Below are positions 1 through 9,719 of a stretch of 64,000 nt of DNA, piece by piece (positions within the stretch are counted from its first letter, which is position 1; every line of letters starts with the position of its first letter). Made by a program: the position numbers and the translations under genes. Source of the stretch: CAYYSY01 sp964474355 (GTDB lineage: Bacteria; Myxococcota_A; UBA9160; UBA4427). Below the pieces are notes generated by a model. The model searched no databases, was not told the DNA's origin, and worked only from the letters and a program-made list of their open reading frames with translations. The DNA is taken from positions 9,163 through 73,162 of the forward strand of contig CAYYSY010000240.1 of assembly GCA_964474355.1 (NCBI GenBank), read 5' to 3'.

Positions 1-872
1 AGGTCAGCTACGAGCAGAAGCCGTACCGGCGCTCGATGATGCAGACCTGGGGCGCCGAGGTGCTCGCGAGCCCCACCGACTTGACCGAGTCGGGGCGCAA
101 GATCCTCGCTGGCGATCCCGACTGCCCCGGCAGCCTCGGCATCGCGATCTCGGAGGCCGCCGAAGAGGCCGCCGGGCGCGACGACACCAAGTACACCCTC
201 GGCTCGGTGCTGAACCACGTGTTGCATCACCAGACGGTGATCGGACAGGAGGCGAAGAAGCAGCTCGCGCTCGTCGACGCCTACCCCGACGAGGTCTTCG
301 CTCCGTGCGGCGGCGGCTCGAACTTCGGCGGCGTGGCCTTCCCCTTCTTCGCCGACAAGGCCGCGGGCAAGGCCGTGAAGCTGGTCGCGGTCGAGCCCGC
401 GTCGTGCCCGACGCTCACGAAGGGCTCCTATACCTACGACTTCGGTGACGCCATCGGCCTCACGCCGTTGCTCAAGATGTACACGCTCGGCCACGACTTC
501 GTGCCGCCGGGGATCCACGCGGGTGGGCTTCGCTATCACGGCGACTCGCCGCTGGTCAGCCAGCTCTGCGCCGAGGGGCTCGTCGACGCGATCGCGATCC
601 CGCAGATCGAGACCTTCGAGGCCGGCGTGCTCTTCGCCCAGACGGAGGGCATCGTCCCCGCCCCCGAGTCGACCCACGCCATCGCCGCCGCGATCCGCAG
701 CGCCCGCGAGTGCACGAAGAGCGGCGAGCCGAAGACCCTGCTCTTCAATCTCTCGGGCCACGGCCACTTCGACATGATGGCCTACGACCGCTACCTCCAG
801 GGCGAGCTGAAAGACTACGAGTTCGACACCGCCGCCGTGGAGGAGTCGCTCTCGCACGTGCCCAGGGTGTGA
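1..872 (+). CDS. trpB: TrpB2-type tryptophan synthase beta-like protein, 5' partial
   Basis: This is the C-terminal part of a PLP-dependent tryptophan synthase beta-like protein that condenses indole with serine. The frame is already open at base 3 and reads VSYEQKPYRR before the first ATG at 36, so the gene begins outside the window and that ATG is internal. The glycine-rich phosphate-binding loop CGGGSNFGG and the HAGGLRYHGDSP stretch are typical of the TrpB2 subgroup rather than TrpB1. The PLP-binding lysine would lie upstream and cannot be checked. No trpA partner is visible downstream; TrpB2 genes often stand apart from the trp operon. The family call is firm. Whether it makes tryptophan or salvages indole is open. 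Confidence 0.9.
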   Translation, partial: VSYEQKPYRRSMMQTWGAEVLASPTDLTESGRKILAGDPDCPGSLGIAISEAAEEAAGRDDTKYTLGSVLNHVLHHQTVIGQEAKKQLALVDAYPDEVFAPCGGGSNFGGVAFPFFADKAAGKAVKLVAVEPASCPTLTKGSYTYDFGDAIGLTPLLKMYTLGHDFVPPGIHAGGLRYHGDSPLVSQLCAEGLVDAIAIPQIETFEAGVLFAQTEGIVPAPESTHAIAAAIRSARECTKSGEPKTLLFNLSGHGHFDMMAYDRYLQGELKDYEFDTAAVEESLSHVPRV

Positions 873-907
873 GTCGCGGTTCGGGGCTCGAAGGAGTGGG
901 GGGCATC

Positions 908-2923
908 ATGGCCGATTCACCGCAACGCCCGCGCTGTCGCCCTTCCCGCCCGCGCGCCCGAATGCGCGCGGCCTGGTCGTCGATCGCGCTGCTGGCGAGC
1001 TTCGGCTGCGACGCGCCGGGCGAGCTCGCCCTCGACGGCCCGGTCGCCGACTGGCGCGCGTACGGCGCAGACCAGGGTGGCACGCGCTACTCGCCACTCA
1101 CGCAGATCACGCCCGAGAACGTGCGCCACCTCGAGGTGGCCTGGACGTACAACACCGGCGACGTCGACCACGGCGAGGAGACGCTCGCCGGCACGAGCTT
1201 CCAGAACACGCCGATCGTCGTGGACGACACGATGTACGTCTGCTCGCCGCGCAATCGGATCATCGCCCTCGACGCCCGCACCGGCGAAGAGCGCTGGGTC
1301 TACGACGCCCGTGTCGACACGGAGGGCATGTACATCGTCGCGTGCCGCGGCGTCTCCTACTACGAGGAAGACCGGACCGAGGCCGGCGCCGCGTGCGGCC
1401 GGCGCATCTTCATGGGCACCACCGACGCACGGCTCATCGCCATCGATGCCGAGACGGGCCGCCCCTGCGCCGGGTTCGGCGAGGCCGGCGAGGTCGATCT
1501 CAGCGCGGGCATCGGACACCGTCTGCCCGGTGAATACGGCGTGACGTCGCCACCGCTCGTGATCGGCGACGTGGTCGTGACGGGCACGCTCGTGCTCGAC
1601 AACATCCGGGTCGACGCACCGGGCGGCGTCGTGCGCGGCTACGACGCCCGCACCGGGGCGTTGCGCTGGAGCTGGGATCCACTCCCGCCTGGGCACGAGT
1701 TCATCGAGACGGTGGACGCAACGGGCCAGACGGTGCGCTACCGGCGCGGCACCGCGAATGCGTGGTCGATCCTCTCGGGAGACCACGAGCGCGGCCTCGT
1801 CTACGTGCCCACGGGCAACACGTCACCCGACTTCTACGGCGGCGACCGTGAGGGGCTCGACCACTACTCGAGCAGCGTCGTCGCGCTCTCCGCCGAGACC
1901 GGCGAGGTGCAGTGGCACTTCCAGACGGTCCACCACGACGTCTGGGACTACGACGTGCCCTCGCAGCCCGGGCTCTTCACGTTCCCGGGGACCGACGGAC
2001 CTGTGCCCGCGCTGGTGCAGGCCACCAAGATGGGGCCCCTGTTCTTCCTGAACCGCGTGACGGGCGAGCCGATCTTTCCCGTCGAGGAGCGCCCGGTGCC
2101 CCAGGGCGGCGTCGACGGCGAGTCGCTCTCGCCGACGCAGCCTTTTCCCACGCGACCGGCGCCGATCCACCCGGCGACGTTCACACCTGACGACGCATTC
2201 GGCCTCACCCCCATCGACCGCGCGCAGTGCCGGCGCAAGATCGAGTCGCTCCGCTCGGAGGGCATCTTCACGCCGCCGGACGTCGGAGGCTGGGTGCAGT
2301 TCCCCAGCTACTTCGGCGGCACCAACTGGGGCAGCGTGGCCCTCGACCGCGACCGGGGCCTGCTCGTCGTGAACACGAGCCGCGTCGCCACGGAGCTGCG
2401 GCTGATCCCGCGCGACGAGTTCGATGCGGCGATGAAGTCCGCCGCCGAGAAGGGCGAGCCCCCGCCAGGCTGGGAGCCCCAGATGGGGACGCCCTACGCG
2501 ATGACGCGCACCTTCCTCCTCTCCGACTGGGGCATACCGTGCAGCGCCCCGCCGTGGGGCACGCTGGTGGGCATCGACCTCGAGACCGGTGAGCAGCGCT
2601 GGGAGGTGCCCCTGGGCACCACCCGTGACCTCGCCCCCCTTCCGATCGCGCTGCCCTTCGGCGCACCGAACCAGGGCGGCCCCATCGTCACCGCCTCGGG
2701 CGTGACGTTCATCGCCGCGGCCATGGACGACTACCTGCGCGCCTTCGACACCGAGACGGGCGAGGAGCTCTGGAAGGGGCGGCTACCAGCGGGCGGCCAA
2801 GCGACACCGATGACCTACCGCGTCGACGAGGGTGGCCGGCAGTTCGTCGTCATCGCGGCGGGCGGGCATGCCATCATGGGGACCCGCCTGGGCGACGCGG
2901 TCGTCGCCTACGCCCTGCCCTGA
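908..2923 (+). CDS. PQQ-dependent dehydrogenase, glucose/quinate dehydrogenase-like, predicted lipoprotein
   Basis: A 671-residue eight-bladed PQQ quinoprotein, probably oxidising an alcohol, sugar or polyol in the periplasm. The start at 908 follows GGAG closely; an internal ATG at 962 would also leave a short hydrophobic leader ending in SFGC, an imperfect lipobox. Propeller tryptophan-docking repeats are visible (ALDARTGEERW, GYDARTGALRW, ALSAETGEVQW, IDLETGEQRW). The WGIPCSAPPWGTL segment near residue 540 resembles the C-terminal part of membrane-bound glucose dehydrogenase, but the five N-terminal membrane helices of that enzyme are absent. No haem motif is present, so electrons must leave to a separate carrier. 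The substrate cannot be told. It ends against a GC-rich hairpin facing a convergent gene. Confidence 0.85.
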   Translation: MADSPQRPRCRPSRPRARMRAAWSSIALLASFGCDAPGELALDGPVADWRAYGADQGGTRYSPLTQITPENVRHLEVAWTYNTGDVDHGEETLAGTSFQNTPIVVDDTMYVCSPRNRIIALDARTGEERWVYDARVDTEGMYIVACRGVSYYEEDRTEAGAACGRRIFMGTTDARLIAIDAETGRPCAGFGEAGEVDLSAGIGHRLPGEYGVTSPPLVIGDVVVTGTLVLDNIRVDAPGGVVRGYDARTGALRWSWDPLPPGHEFIETVDATGQTVRYRRGTANAWSILSGDHERGLVYVPTGNTSPDFYGGDREGLDHYSSSVVALSAETGEVQWHFQTVHHDVWDYDVPSQPGLFTFPGTDGPVPALVQATKMGPLFFLNRVTGEPIFPVEERPVPQGGVDGESLSPTQPFPTRPAPIHPATFTPDDAFGLTPIDRAQCRRKIESLRSEGIFTPPDVGGWVQFPSYFGGTNWGSVALDRDRGLLVVNTSRVATELRLIPRDEFDAAMKSAAEKGEPPPGWEPQMGTPYAMTRTFLLSDWGIPCSAPPWGTLVGIDLETGEQRWEVPLGTTRDLAPLPIALPFGAPNQGGPIVTASGVTFIAAAMDDYLRAFDTETGEELWKGRLPAGGQATPMTYRVDEGGRQFVVIAAGGHAIMGTRLGDAVVAYALP

Positions 2924-2946
2924 GCAACGGGGCACGGAGCACCGGG

Positions 2947-2968
2947 AGCTCGCCGCCTGCGGCGAGCT
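2947..2968. terminator. Convergent-gene hairpin, likely bidirectional terminator
   Basis: A perfect inverted repeat, AGCTCGCCGC and GCGGCGAGCT separated by CT, lies in the 85-base gap between two convergent genes. There is no T-tract on either side, so intrinsic termination is an inference from position and stem strength. Confidence 0.5.
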
Positions 2969-3008
2969 GACCCATCACTTGCATGGACGGACTCGCGCTG
3001 TTCGCGCG

Positions 3009-6000
3009 TCAGGCCGAGAAGCGTTCGCGACTCCGTGCCAGACCGATGCCAGCGGCGGCGAGCATGGCGACCAGCAGCAACCGCAAGACGGGCCCCCCCA
3101 CCGGGACGGCCTCGCACGCGCCCGGGTTCGGCACGCACGCGTTCATGTCGTTCGGATCGTGCTCGTCGAACACCCCGTCCAGATCCGCATCCGCGAGCGC
3201 CGACTCGAGATAGTCGGGCACTCCGTCTCCGTCACTGTCGGGGAGCTGGCCTTCTTCGAAGTCCGTCGCGCCGTCGCCGTCGGTGTCCTGCGCACAGGCC
3301 GCGATGAACACCTCGGGCACGCAGGCGTCGGCGTTGGCCGGGTCACTCTGATCGGCGACGCCGTCCGAGTCCGCATCGGCGAGCGAGGACTCGAGGTAGT
3401 CGAAGTCGCCGTCCCCGTCGCTGTCGGTGAGCTCGCCTTCGGCGAAGTCGGTCGCTCCGTCCCCATCCGTGTCCTGCGTGCAGGCCGCGATGAATACCTC
3501 GGGCACACAGGCGTCGGCATTGGCCGGGTCGTCCTGATCCGCGACACCATCCGAGTCCGCATCGGCGAGCGACGACTCGAGGTAGTCGAGTGCGCCGTCC
3601 CCATCGGTGTCCGTGAGCTCGCCCTCGGCGAAGTCCGTGGCCCCGTCGCCGTCCGTGTCCTGGGTGCAGGCCGCGACGAAGACCGCGGGTGCGCACGGGT
3701 CGGCGTTGGCCGGATCGTTCTGGTCATCGATGCCGTCCGAGTCCGCGTCGGCCACCCACGACTCGAGATAGTCGGGCATACCGTCGCCGTCGCTGTCCAC
3801 GAGCTCGCCCTCGAAGAAGTCGGTCAGGCCATCACCGTCGGTGTCCTGGGTGCAGGCTGCGACGAAGACCTCGGGCGCGCAGGCGTCGGTGTTCGCGGGA
3901 TCGGACTGATCCGCAACGCCGTCCGAGTCCGCGTCCGCGACGGACGACTCGAGATAGTCCGGCGTGCCGTCGCCATCGCCGTCTGTGAGCTCGCCCTCGG
4001 CGAAGTCGGTGGCGCCATCGCCGTCCGTGTCCTGGGGACACGCGGCCACGAACACCTCGGGCACGCAGGCGTCGGCATTGGCCGGATCGCTCTGGTCGTC
4101 GACGCCGTCGGAGTCCGTATCGGCGAGCGACGACTCGGCCCAGTCGAGCAGGCCATCGCCATCGCTGTCGGTCAGCTCACCTTCGAGGAAGTCCGACGTG
4201 CCGTCGCCGTCCGAATCCTGGAGGCACGCGGCCACGAACACCGCAGGCACACACGCGTCGGCATTGGACGCATCGAGCTGGTCAGTGACGCCGTCCGCAT
4301 CGGTATCCACGACCGACGACTCGGTGTAGTCGGGCGCGCCGTCCCCGTCGGTGTCCGCGAGCTCGCCTTCGGCGAAGTCGCTGGCGCCGTCGCCGTCCGT
4401 GTCCTGACTGCAGACCGCCACGAACGCCGTCGGCACGCAGGGGTCGCCCGGCGAGCCATCGCTCACGTTGGGCGTCCCGTCACCATCGTCGTCGTCGAAC
4501 CCGGCGAGCTCGCCGGCCTCGGCTTCGCGCAGGAAGCTCGCGAGGTCGGTCACCGTGCCGGCCGGCAGCGAGGCAAACGCGCTGTGCGACGTGATCGCCG
4601 CCTCGAGCGTCTGCGCCTCGCCATCGTGCAGGAACGGCGGGGTCGCCCACGCGCCGATGAGTCCGGGCGAATCGAAGCCGTCGAGTGTTCCATTCAGCCG
4701 CTGCCCGCTGGCCCCGTCGATCGTGCCGACGTCGTGGCGCAGGCCGAGCGGAGAATCGGTGAGCTGCGTGGGGGTATGGCAGCCGAGACATCCCTCGTCC
4801 GCGAACACAACCTGGCCGGCCTGCGCGCTCGCGCTCATCGCGACGTCGCTCGGCCGATGCGGGCTCTCGAACGACTCGGTCAGCGAGAGCACGTAGGCGG
4901 CGAGCGCATCGAGATCGGGGTCGAGGCCCGCCTTCGACGCACCGAGCGGGTCTCCGGCTGCCAGGAACTCGGACGCGCTGAGGAACCCGAGGCCGAAGTT
5001 CAGCGAGCGGATCTGGATCTCGAAGTCCTGAACCTCGTCGAAGTTACCCGACCAGTGCAGGAGACCGTGGCCACTGCCCTTGCCCCTCAGTGAGATCGTC
5101 TTTCGCAGGCCCTCGCCGAACTGACCCAGATCCCAGACACGACCGTCGTCGCGGCCGTTCTTGTGGCAGGCCGCGCAGCTGATGTAGTTGTCGAGCGCGA
5201 TCCGGTCGTCGGCCGCGTCGTAGAAGTGCTGCTTGCCGAGCAGCACCGTCGTCGTCAGCGCTTCGCCGCTCACGACGTCGACCGGCGCGAGCAGACTGGT
5301 CGCCGGCAGATGCTTCTGGAGCATGTCCGTCAGGTCGAAGCGCGAGACGCTGCGGTCCATGAAGTTGTGCACGTAGGCGCGGCTGCCGTCGGTCGAGAGC
5401 GCCACGCTCTGGGGCGCGCGGCCCGTCGGCAGGCGCATCAGCTGGAACCCGCTCTGGATGTCGTACACCGCGAGCTCGCGGCTCGTCTCGAGCGTGACGA
5501 AGAGGTAGCGATCGTCGCCGCTCAGCGCCGCGCTGGTCGCGACGCTCGAGTTGTCGTGGTCGACGCGGAAGAGCGGATCTTCGAGCCCGGTCGAGAGCAC
5601 GATGCGGGACGTGTTCGCGCGCACCGTCGATTCGAAGGTCATGCCGGGGACGCCGCGCAACAGACCGGACTGGATGTTGTCCTTCTTCGTCGGCACGTAG
5701 GCGAACTGGTCGTCGAAGCTGACCACGGCTGCGCCGAGATAGTTGGGCAGGCCCGGCCCCTGGACCTCGGACTGCGAGCGGCCGTCGTGGGGCAGACCGA
5801 TCGTCCCGCCGAGCGTCAGCGTCGCGGGATCGACGGAGAACACCTGGCCGGCGCCGCTGGCGACGTCGGGCGTCACGGTGTGCTCGTTCGGCACCGAGGG
5901 CGTCACGAAGTTGCTGACGAAGAGCTTCGAGTCGTCGTAGCTCATCGAGACGTGCCGGGGCGTGCCGCTGAGCGACAGGCTGCCCACCAGCGAGTGGTCG

Positions 6001-9000
6001 GACGCGAGGCGCTTCTCGAGCATCGCCGTCGCTTCGAGCACGACGAAGTAGTGCACGCCGTCGCCGCTGAACACGATGCCGTGGGGCTGCGCGCCGCGGG
6101 GCAGCTCGAAGTGGTGGTCGACGTCGAGCAGCACCGTGTCGATCACCGTCACCGTCGACGAGCCCTTGTTGGTGACGAAGATACGGTCGAAGCCGGGCTG
6201 CCTGGCGAGCGACCAGGGGTCGTCGCCGACGCCGATCTCGGCGAGCACGGTGCCCGCCTCGTCGATCACCGAGACCGTGTCGTTGTCGGGGTTCACGTTC
6301 CAGACGTGGTCCCCGGAGCCCGTGTCCTCGACGAGCAGGGTCGTCGAGTGCCGCGGCGCGGCCGGGAGCGCCGTCACCGGGTCGAGGCTGCCCAGAGCGA
6401 TCTGGTCGATCTCGGTCTGGCGCGTCGTCGGGGTCGCGTAGTCCGAGCCCGTCCGATCGTCCAGGATGTCCCACGTCACCCCGCCGACGCTCCCTTCGAA
6501 GTACCAGCGGACGGGATCTCGGCCGTTGTTGTCGTTCGCAGTGGTGAACGTGTAGAAGTCGATCTCGACGTTCTGCCCCATGTCATAGACGAGGGGCTGG
6601 CGGTTCAGGTCGCGCCACTTGGTGCCGACGTTCGCGTCGTCGGCCCGGCCGGCGGCCTCGTTGCCCGAGTTGTTGCCACCGGGGTTCGTGACGCCGTAGG
6701 CGTGAATGCGACTCCCACCCTGGAAGAGCGAGAGCTCGGAGAGCTGGATCGAATCGGCCCCTCCATCATCGCGCAGCTTCGTCGGGCGGAAGCGGTAGAA
6801 CCGATAGCCGGGGAAGACGGTCGGGATCAGGCGCGCGTCCGCCCAGTCGGCCCGATCGCCGCACGCGTCGCCGTTGTCGAAGACCTTGAGCGTGAGCATC
6901 TGCGCACCCGCCACGTCGAGGTTCACCACCTCGGTGGGCGACGTGTCGACGAAGCTTCCGCTCGCGTACACGTTCACGTGGTCGACGTCGACCTCGAAGC
7001 TGACGTCACCACACATCCCATCGCGCTCGTCGTCGAGGCCGATGCGCGAGATGAACCGGTCGTACTGACCGTCCAGTCGGACGTCGATCTCCGAATGGGC
7101 GTGGACGCCGATGCCCTTGTCATAGACGACGCTGTCCAGCGTGATCGGGCTGCCATCGGCCGCGCCCGTGTCGCCGTTGCTACGATCTCGCTCGGCCGGG
7201 CCGAGGCCGTTCTGCTCGCTGTCCCAGACGAGGTCCGATACGTAGACGCCGCCCTCGGGCTCGGGCTCCGGCACGACTGCGCGCTCCACGTTGATCGTCT
7301 CGCCGATCGACGGCGTCCCATCGGCGTCGAGGGCGAAGAGCCAGTAGTTACCGACGATCAGGATGTTGGGGTTGGCGGGGAAGCTCACCGTGAACGTGCC
7401 GTCGCCATTGTCGACATGGGAGAGCGGCAGGAAGCGCTGATCCGTGTTCAGGTGATGCGTCGTGCCAGACAGGCGGACGATCGAGAAGGCCGTGGTGTCC
7501 GAGCTCGCCGTCACGACGAGATCGTCACCGGCGTTGAGCACCGCGCTCGGAGGAACCGAGAGCGCGGGCCGTGTGGCCGGTGAATCATCGTTCTCGAACA
7601 GATAGGGCGGCGAGTAGATCTGCCCGTCGAGATGGTTGGCGCTGCAGCCGCCGCAGGCGCCACCGCCCGCCGACAGGACGCGGCCGTCCTTCAGCAGGAG
7701 CGCCGTCGAGTGGTAGTTGCGCGGGATCGTGATGCTGTCGACGACCGTCCAGGTATCGGCCGCGGGGTCGTAGATCTCGGCCGGCAGCACCGAGCCCTCG
7801 TCGCTGAAGATCTTCGCGACCGTGTTGCCGCCGATCACCAGAACCTGGCCGTTCGGCAGCGTCACCGAGTTGCTGAGCGCTCGCGGATAGTTCATCGGGG
7901 CGCCGCTCGTCAGCACCGGGGCCGGACCGTTGAGGTCGATCAGGTAGACGTTGTTGACGGTGGTCGGCGGGTTCGCGCGCCGATCGGCGCCCCCGATCAG
8001 CAGCATCTTGCCCGCGTCGTAGTTCACCGCGTTGCCGTACATCCGCGGGTTGTCGCCGATCATCTGGCCGAGCACGACGTTCGGTGCGCCGCCGACGGGG
8101 TCGAAGCGGTGCCAGGTCTGCGTCGGCCCCGCCATCATGATGTCGCCCTGGGGCGCCACGGTGATGTGCGACCACCACTCGTGATTGAGCGCGCCCGTCG
8201 GATTGTTGGCCGACTGGATCGCATTCTGCTCGTTCACGAGCGTCTGCATGTTGGCGTTGGGCGTGGCGGTCCAGGTGTTCGTTGCCGGATCGTAGACCTC
8301 CGAGCGGTTGCCGGCGTCCTTGCCGAAGCTCGCGAACACGCGGTTGTCGGGCAGGGTCACGTTCGTCGCGTACCAGCGCCGATCGATCATGTCGGCGCGC
8401 GGCGACCAGACCAGCGTGTCCGGATCGAAGCTCGAGGTGCGTCGATCGCTCGGGTTGCCACCGGAGGCGACGATGGTGCCGTCCTCGAGGGTCGAGATGC
8501 CCGCGCAGAACATGTCGTGGAAGTTGCTGTCGGCGTTGATGAAGGTCTCGCCGATGGGATCGAAGACCGACGCGTGCGTGAAGGTCGGGCCACTCGGAAA
8601 GGCATTGGTCTCGGTCGACGACCACGAGAGGATGCGGCCGTCGGGCAGGTTCGCGGCGGAGATCGCGATGTGCGGCCACTGGATCACCGGGCCCCACATG
8701 CCGAAGGTCGACTCGTTGAAGCTCGTGTAGGAGAGCTGCCCGTCGGCCGGGATCGGCTCGTAGGTGGGGTTGCCGGTCTTGTAGCCGACCTCGATCACCT
8801 CGCCGCCGCCCTTCTCGAAGAACTCGACGCGCAGATCGTGCAGCCCCGCGGTGAGGGTCACGCTGTTCGCGACGGTCCTCGGGGCGTGCAGCCCGTCGTT
8901 GTCGACGACGACCTGGCCGTCGATGTAGAGGATCGAGCCGTCGTCGGAGTTCGTGTAGAACTCGTAGTCGCCGGTGGTCGGGACGTTGACCTGATGGGTG

Positions 9001-9260
9001 AAGACGAGCCCGAAGTAGTTGGTCTCGCTCGTCACCGAGACGCCGATCGTCGGCGACGTCCCGCCCGTCTCGATCGGCGTCAGCGCCCCGAAGTCGGGGA
9101 GCACGTCCCAGGTGCCGCTGTACACCTCGAAGTCGAAGTCGGCGGACGCGCGAGGCGCCCCCGCGAGCAGGCAGCCCCCCGAGAGGGCAAGCGCGAGGGC
9201 GAGGCGAGCGAACCTTCGGCTCGACGAGGCGAGGAGATGGGACGGCAAGAGTCGGCGCAC
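3009..9260 (-). CDS. Giant secreted copper-radical oxidase / di-haem peroxidase fusion with TSP3 repeats
   Basis: About 2,083 residues. The start is taken as GTG at 9260, preceded by GGAG with a six-base gap and giving a clean signal peptide (residues 1-40, ending PRASA). Domain order: PA14 (about 45-185); galactose-oxidase kelch propeller plus E-set (about 200-650); NPCBM (about 672-810); discoidin-like (about 817-950); YVTN propeller (about 973-1330); di-haem peroxidase/MauG-like region with CAACH (about 1361) and CLGCH (about 1490); seven TSP3 repeats; C-terminal hydrophobic helix with a basic end. All galactose-oxidase copper and radical residues appear conserved: Cys in HDMFCAGIS, Tyr in RRWYAT, Tyr-His in PRNYHST, His in GTTHHLNTDQR. 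Likely exported and surface-held. The oxidase half would make H2O2 from an alcohol or aldehyde; coupling to the haem half is inference. Confidence 0.85.
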   Translation of the reverse strand: MRRLLPSHLLASSSRRFARLALALALSGGCLLAGAPRASADFDFEVYSGTWDVLPDFGALTPIETGGTSPTIGVSVTSETNYFGLVFTHQVNVPTTGDYEFYTNSDDGSILYIDGQVVVDNDGLHAPRTVANSVTLTAGLHDLRVEFFEKGGGEVIEVGYKTGNPTYEPIPADGQLSYTSFNESTFGMWGPVIQWPHIAISAANLPDGRILSWSSTETNAFPSGPTFTHASVFDPIGETFINADSNFHDMFCAGISTLEDGTIVASGGNPSDRRTSSFDPDTLVWSPRADMIDRRWYATNVTLPDNRVFASFGKDAGNRSEVYDPATNTWTATPNANMQTLVNEQNAIQSANNPTGALNHEWWSHITVAPQGDIMMAGPTQTWHRFDPVGGAPNVVLGQMIGDNPRMYGNAVNYDAGKMLLIGGADRRANPPTTVNNVYLIDLNGPAPVLTSGAPMNYPRALSNSVTLPNGQVLVIGGNTVAKIFSDEGSVLPAEIYDPAADTWTVVDSITIPRNYHSTALLLKDGRVLSAGGGACGGCSANHLDGQIYSPPYLFENDDSPATRPALSVPPSAVLNAGDDLVVTASSDTTAFSIVRLSGTTHHLNTDQRFLPLSHVDNGDGTFTVSFPANPNILIVGNYWLFALDADGTPSIGETINVERAVVPEPEPEGGVYVSDLVWDSEQNGLGPAERDRSNGDTGAADGSPITLDSVVYDKGIGVHAHSEIDVRLDGQYDRFISRIGLDDERDGMCGDVSFEVDVDHVNVYASGSFVDTSPTEVVNLDVAGAQMLTLKVFDNGDACGDRADWADARLIPTVFPGYRFYRFRPTKLRDDGGADSIQLSELSLFQGGSRIHAYGVTNPGGNNSGNEAAGRADDANVGTKWRDLNRQPLVYDMGQNVEIDFYTFTTANDNNGRDPVRWYFEGSVGGVTWDILDDRTGSDYATPTTRQTEIDQIALGSLDPVTALPAAPRHSTTLLVEDTGSGDHVWNVNPDNDTVSVIDEAGTVLAEIGVGDDPWSLARQPGFDRIFVTNKGSSTVTVIDTVLLDVDHHFELPRGAQPHGIVFSGDGVHYFVVLEATAMLEKRLASDHSLVGSLSLSGTPRHVSMSYDDSKLFVSNFVTPSVPNEHTVTPDVASGAGQVFSVDPATLTLGGTIGLPHDGRSQSEVQGPGLPNYLGAAVVSFDDQFAYVPTKKDNIQSGLLRGVPGMTFESTVRANTSRIVLSTGLEDPLFRVDHDNSSVATSAALSGDDRYLFVTLETSRELAVYDIQSGFQLMRLPTGRAPQSVALSTDGSRAYVHNFMDRSVSRFDLTDMLQKHLPATSLLAPVDVVSGEALTTTVLLGKQHFYDAADDRIALDNYISCAACHKNGRDDGRVWDLGQFGEGLRKTISLRGKGSGHGLLHWSGNFDEVQDFEIQIRSLNFGLGFLSASEFLAAGDPLGASKAGLDPDLDALAAYVLSLTESFESPHRPSDVAMSASAQAGQVVFADEGCLGCHTPTQLTDSPLGLRHDVGTIDGASGQRLNGTLDGFDSPGLIGAWATPPFLHDGEAQTLEAAITSHSAFASLPAGTVTDLASFLREAEAGELAGFDDDDGDGTPNVSDGSPGDPCVPTAFVAVCSQDTDGDGASDFAEGELADTDGDGAPDYTESSVVDTDADGVTDQLDASNADACVPAVFVAACLQDSDGDGTSDFLEGELTDSDGDGLLDWAESSLADTDSDGVDDQSDPANADACVPEVFVAACPQDTDGDGATDFAEGELTDGDGDGTPDYLESSVADADSDGVADQSDPANTDACAPEVFVAACTQDTDGDGLTDFFEGELVDSDGDGMPDYLESWVADADSDGIDDQNDPANADPCAPAVFVAACTQDTDGDGATDFAEGELTDTDGDGALDYLESSLADADSDGVADQDDPANADACVPEVFIAACTQDTDGDGATDFAEGELTDSDGDGDFDYLESSLADADSDGVADQSDPANADACVPEVFIAACAQDTDGDGATDFEEGQLPDSDGDGVPDYLESALADADLDGVFDEHDPNDMNACVPNPGACEAVPVGGPVLRLLLVAMLAAAGIGLARSRERFSA
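3144..4445 (-). repeat. Seven tandem 186-bp units encoding thrombospondin type 3-like Ca-binding repeats
   Basis: Seven consecutive 62-residue units, each with two Cys (DACVPEVF and VAAC), a DTDGDGATDF loop, a DSDGDG loop and a DADSDGVADQ loop. The acidic DxDGDG loops are the calcium-binding signature of TSP3 repeats. The units differ mainly by scattered substitutions, consistent with older duplication followed by homogenisation. They form a rigid stalk between the enzymatic part and the C-terminal anchor. Confidence 0.9.
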
Positions 9261-9719
9261 GGGGCACTCCAGCAGCGGCAGCGGCGTTCGTCGGCCACCC
9301 TGCCCTGGCGGCAGAGGCTCGGGAAACCGAGAAACACTCCGAGAATCGAGCGTTTCGGAGCAGACCTGCGTCAAAGTGAAGGCACGAGGGGGCGCGGCCT
9401 ACCCTCGCCCATCGCAGCGCGATGCTCCGATGTGTAGGTGGCCATTCTAAGGACTTGGTGGCGAACCGTGGGGATCAATTTTCGCCGTGTCGCACAGAAT
9501 CGTGTCGGCCCGGACTCACCGGTCGCCGGTCGGCGGCGAGTCCCCGGACCAGCCGCGGGCGGGCGTCGGCGGCGCGGGGCACGCAGCGGCCGAAGGCTCC
9601 TTCGCATCGCCGCAGCAGATCGCCGGCGGCGGAGAGGCCCCATCGCGCCGAGGTCGGTATGATGGCGCCGCCCCCATTCGCTGCTCCACCCGCCGGCCGC
9701 GGCGACCGACAGATTGACC
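9261..9719. other. Divergent intergenic region, no gene seen
   Basis: About 460 bases between the start of the giant oxidase gene on the minus strand and a lipoprotein gene on the plus strand. It must contain promoters for both directions. I see no convincing sigma-70 boxes, no RNA gene and no conserved coding frame. A relatively AT-rich patch near 9470-9490 (ggggatcaattttcgcc) is the only compositional break. Confidence 0.4.

Noticed and set aside
3144..4445. Regular 186-bp repeats as a possible CRISPR or satellite
   Set aside because: Units are coding, contiguous without spacers and clearly TSP3-like.
2832..5093. Long plus-strand open frame of about 750 codons opposite the TSP3 repeats
   Set aside because: It is the antisense shadow of the 62-residue repeats: a monotonous Val/Gly/Arg-rich repetitive translation without any domain, start site or ribosome site, caused by high GC codon bias of the minus-strand gene.
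5163..9437. Two long plus-strand frames opposite the giant oxidase
   Set aside because: Arg/Val/Asp-rich translations lacking motifs, fully overlapping a gene whose domains and active-site residues are clear on the other strand.
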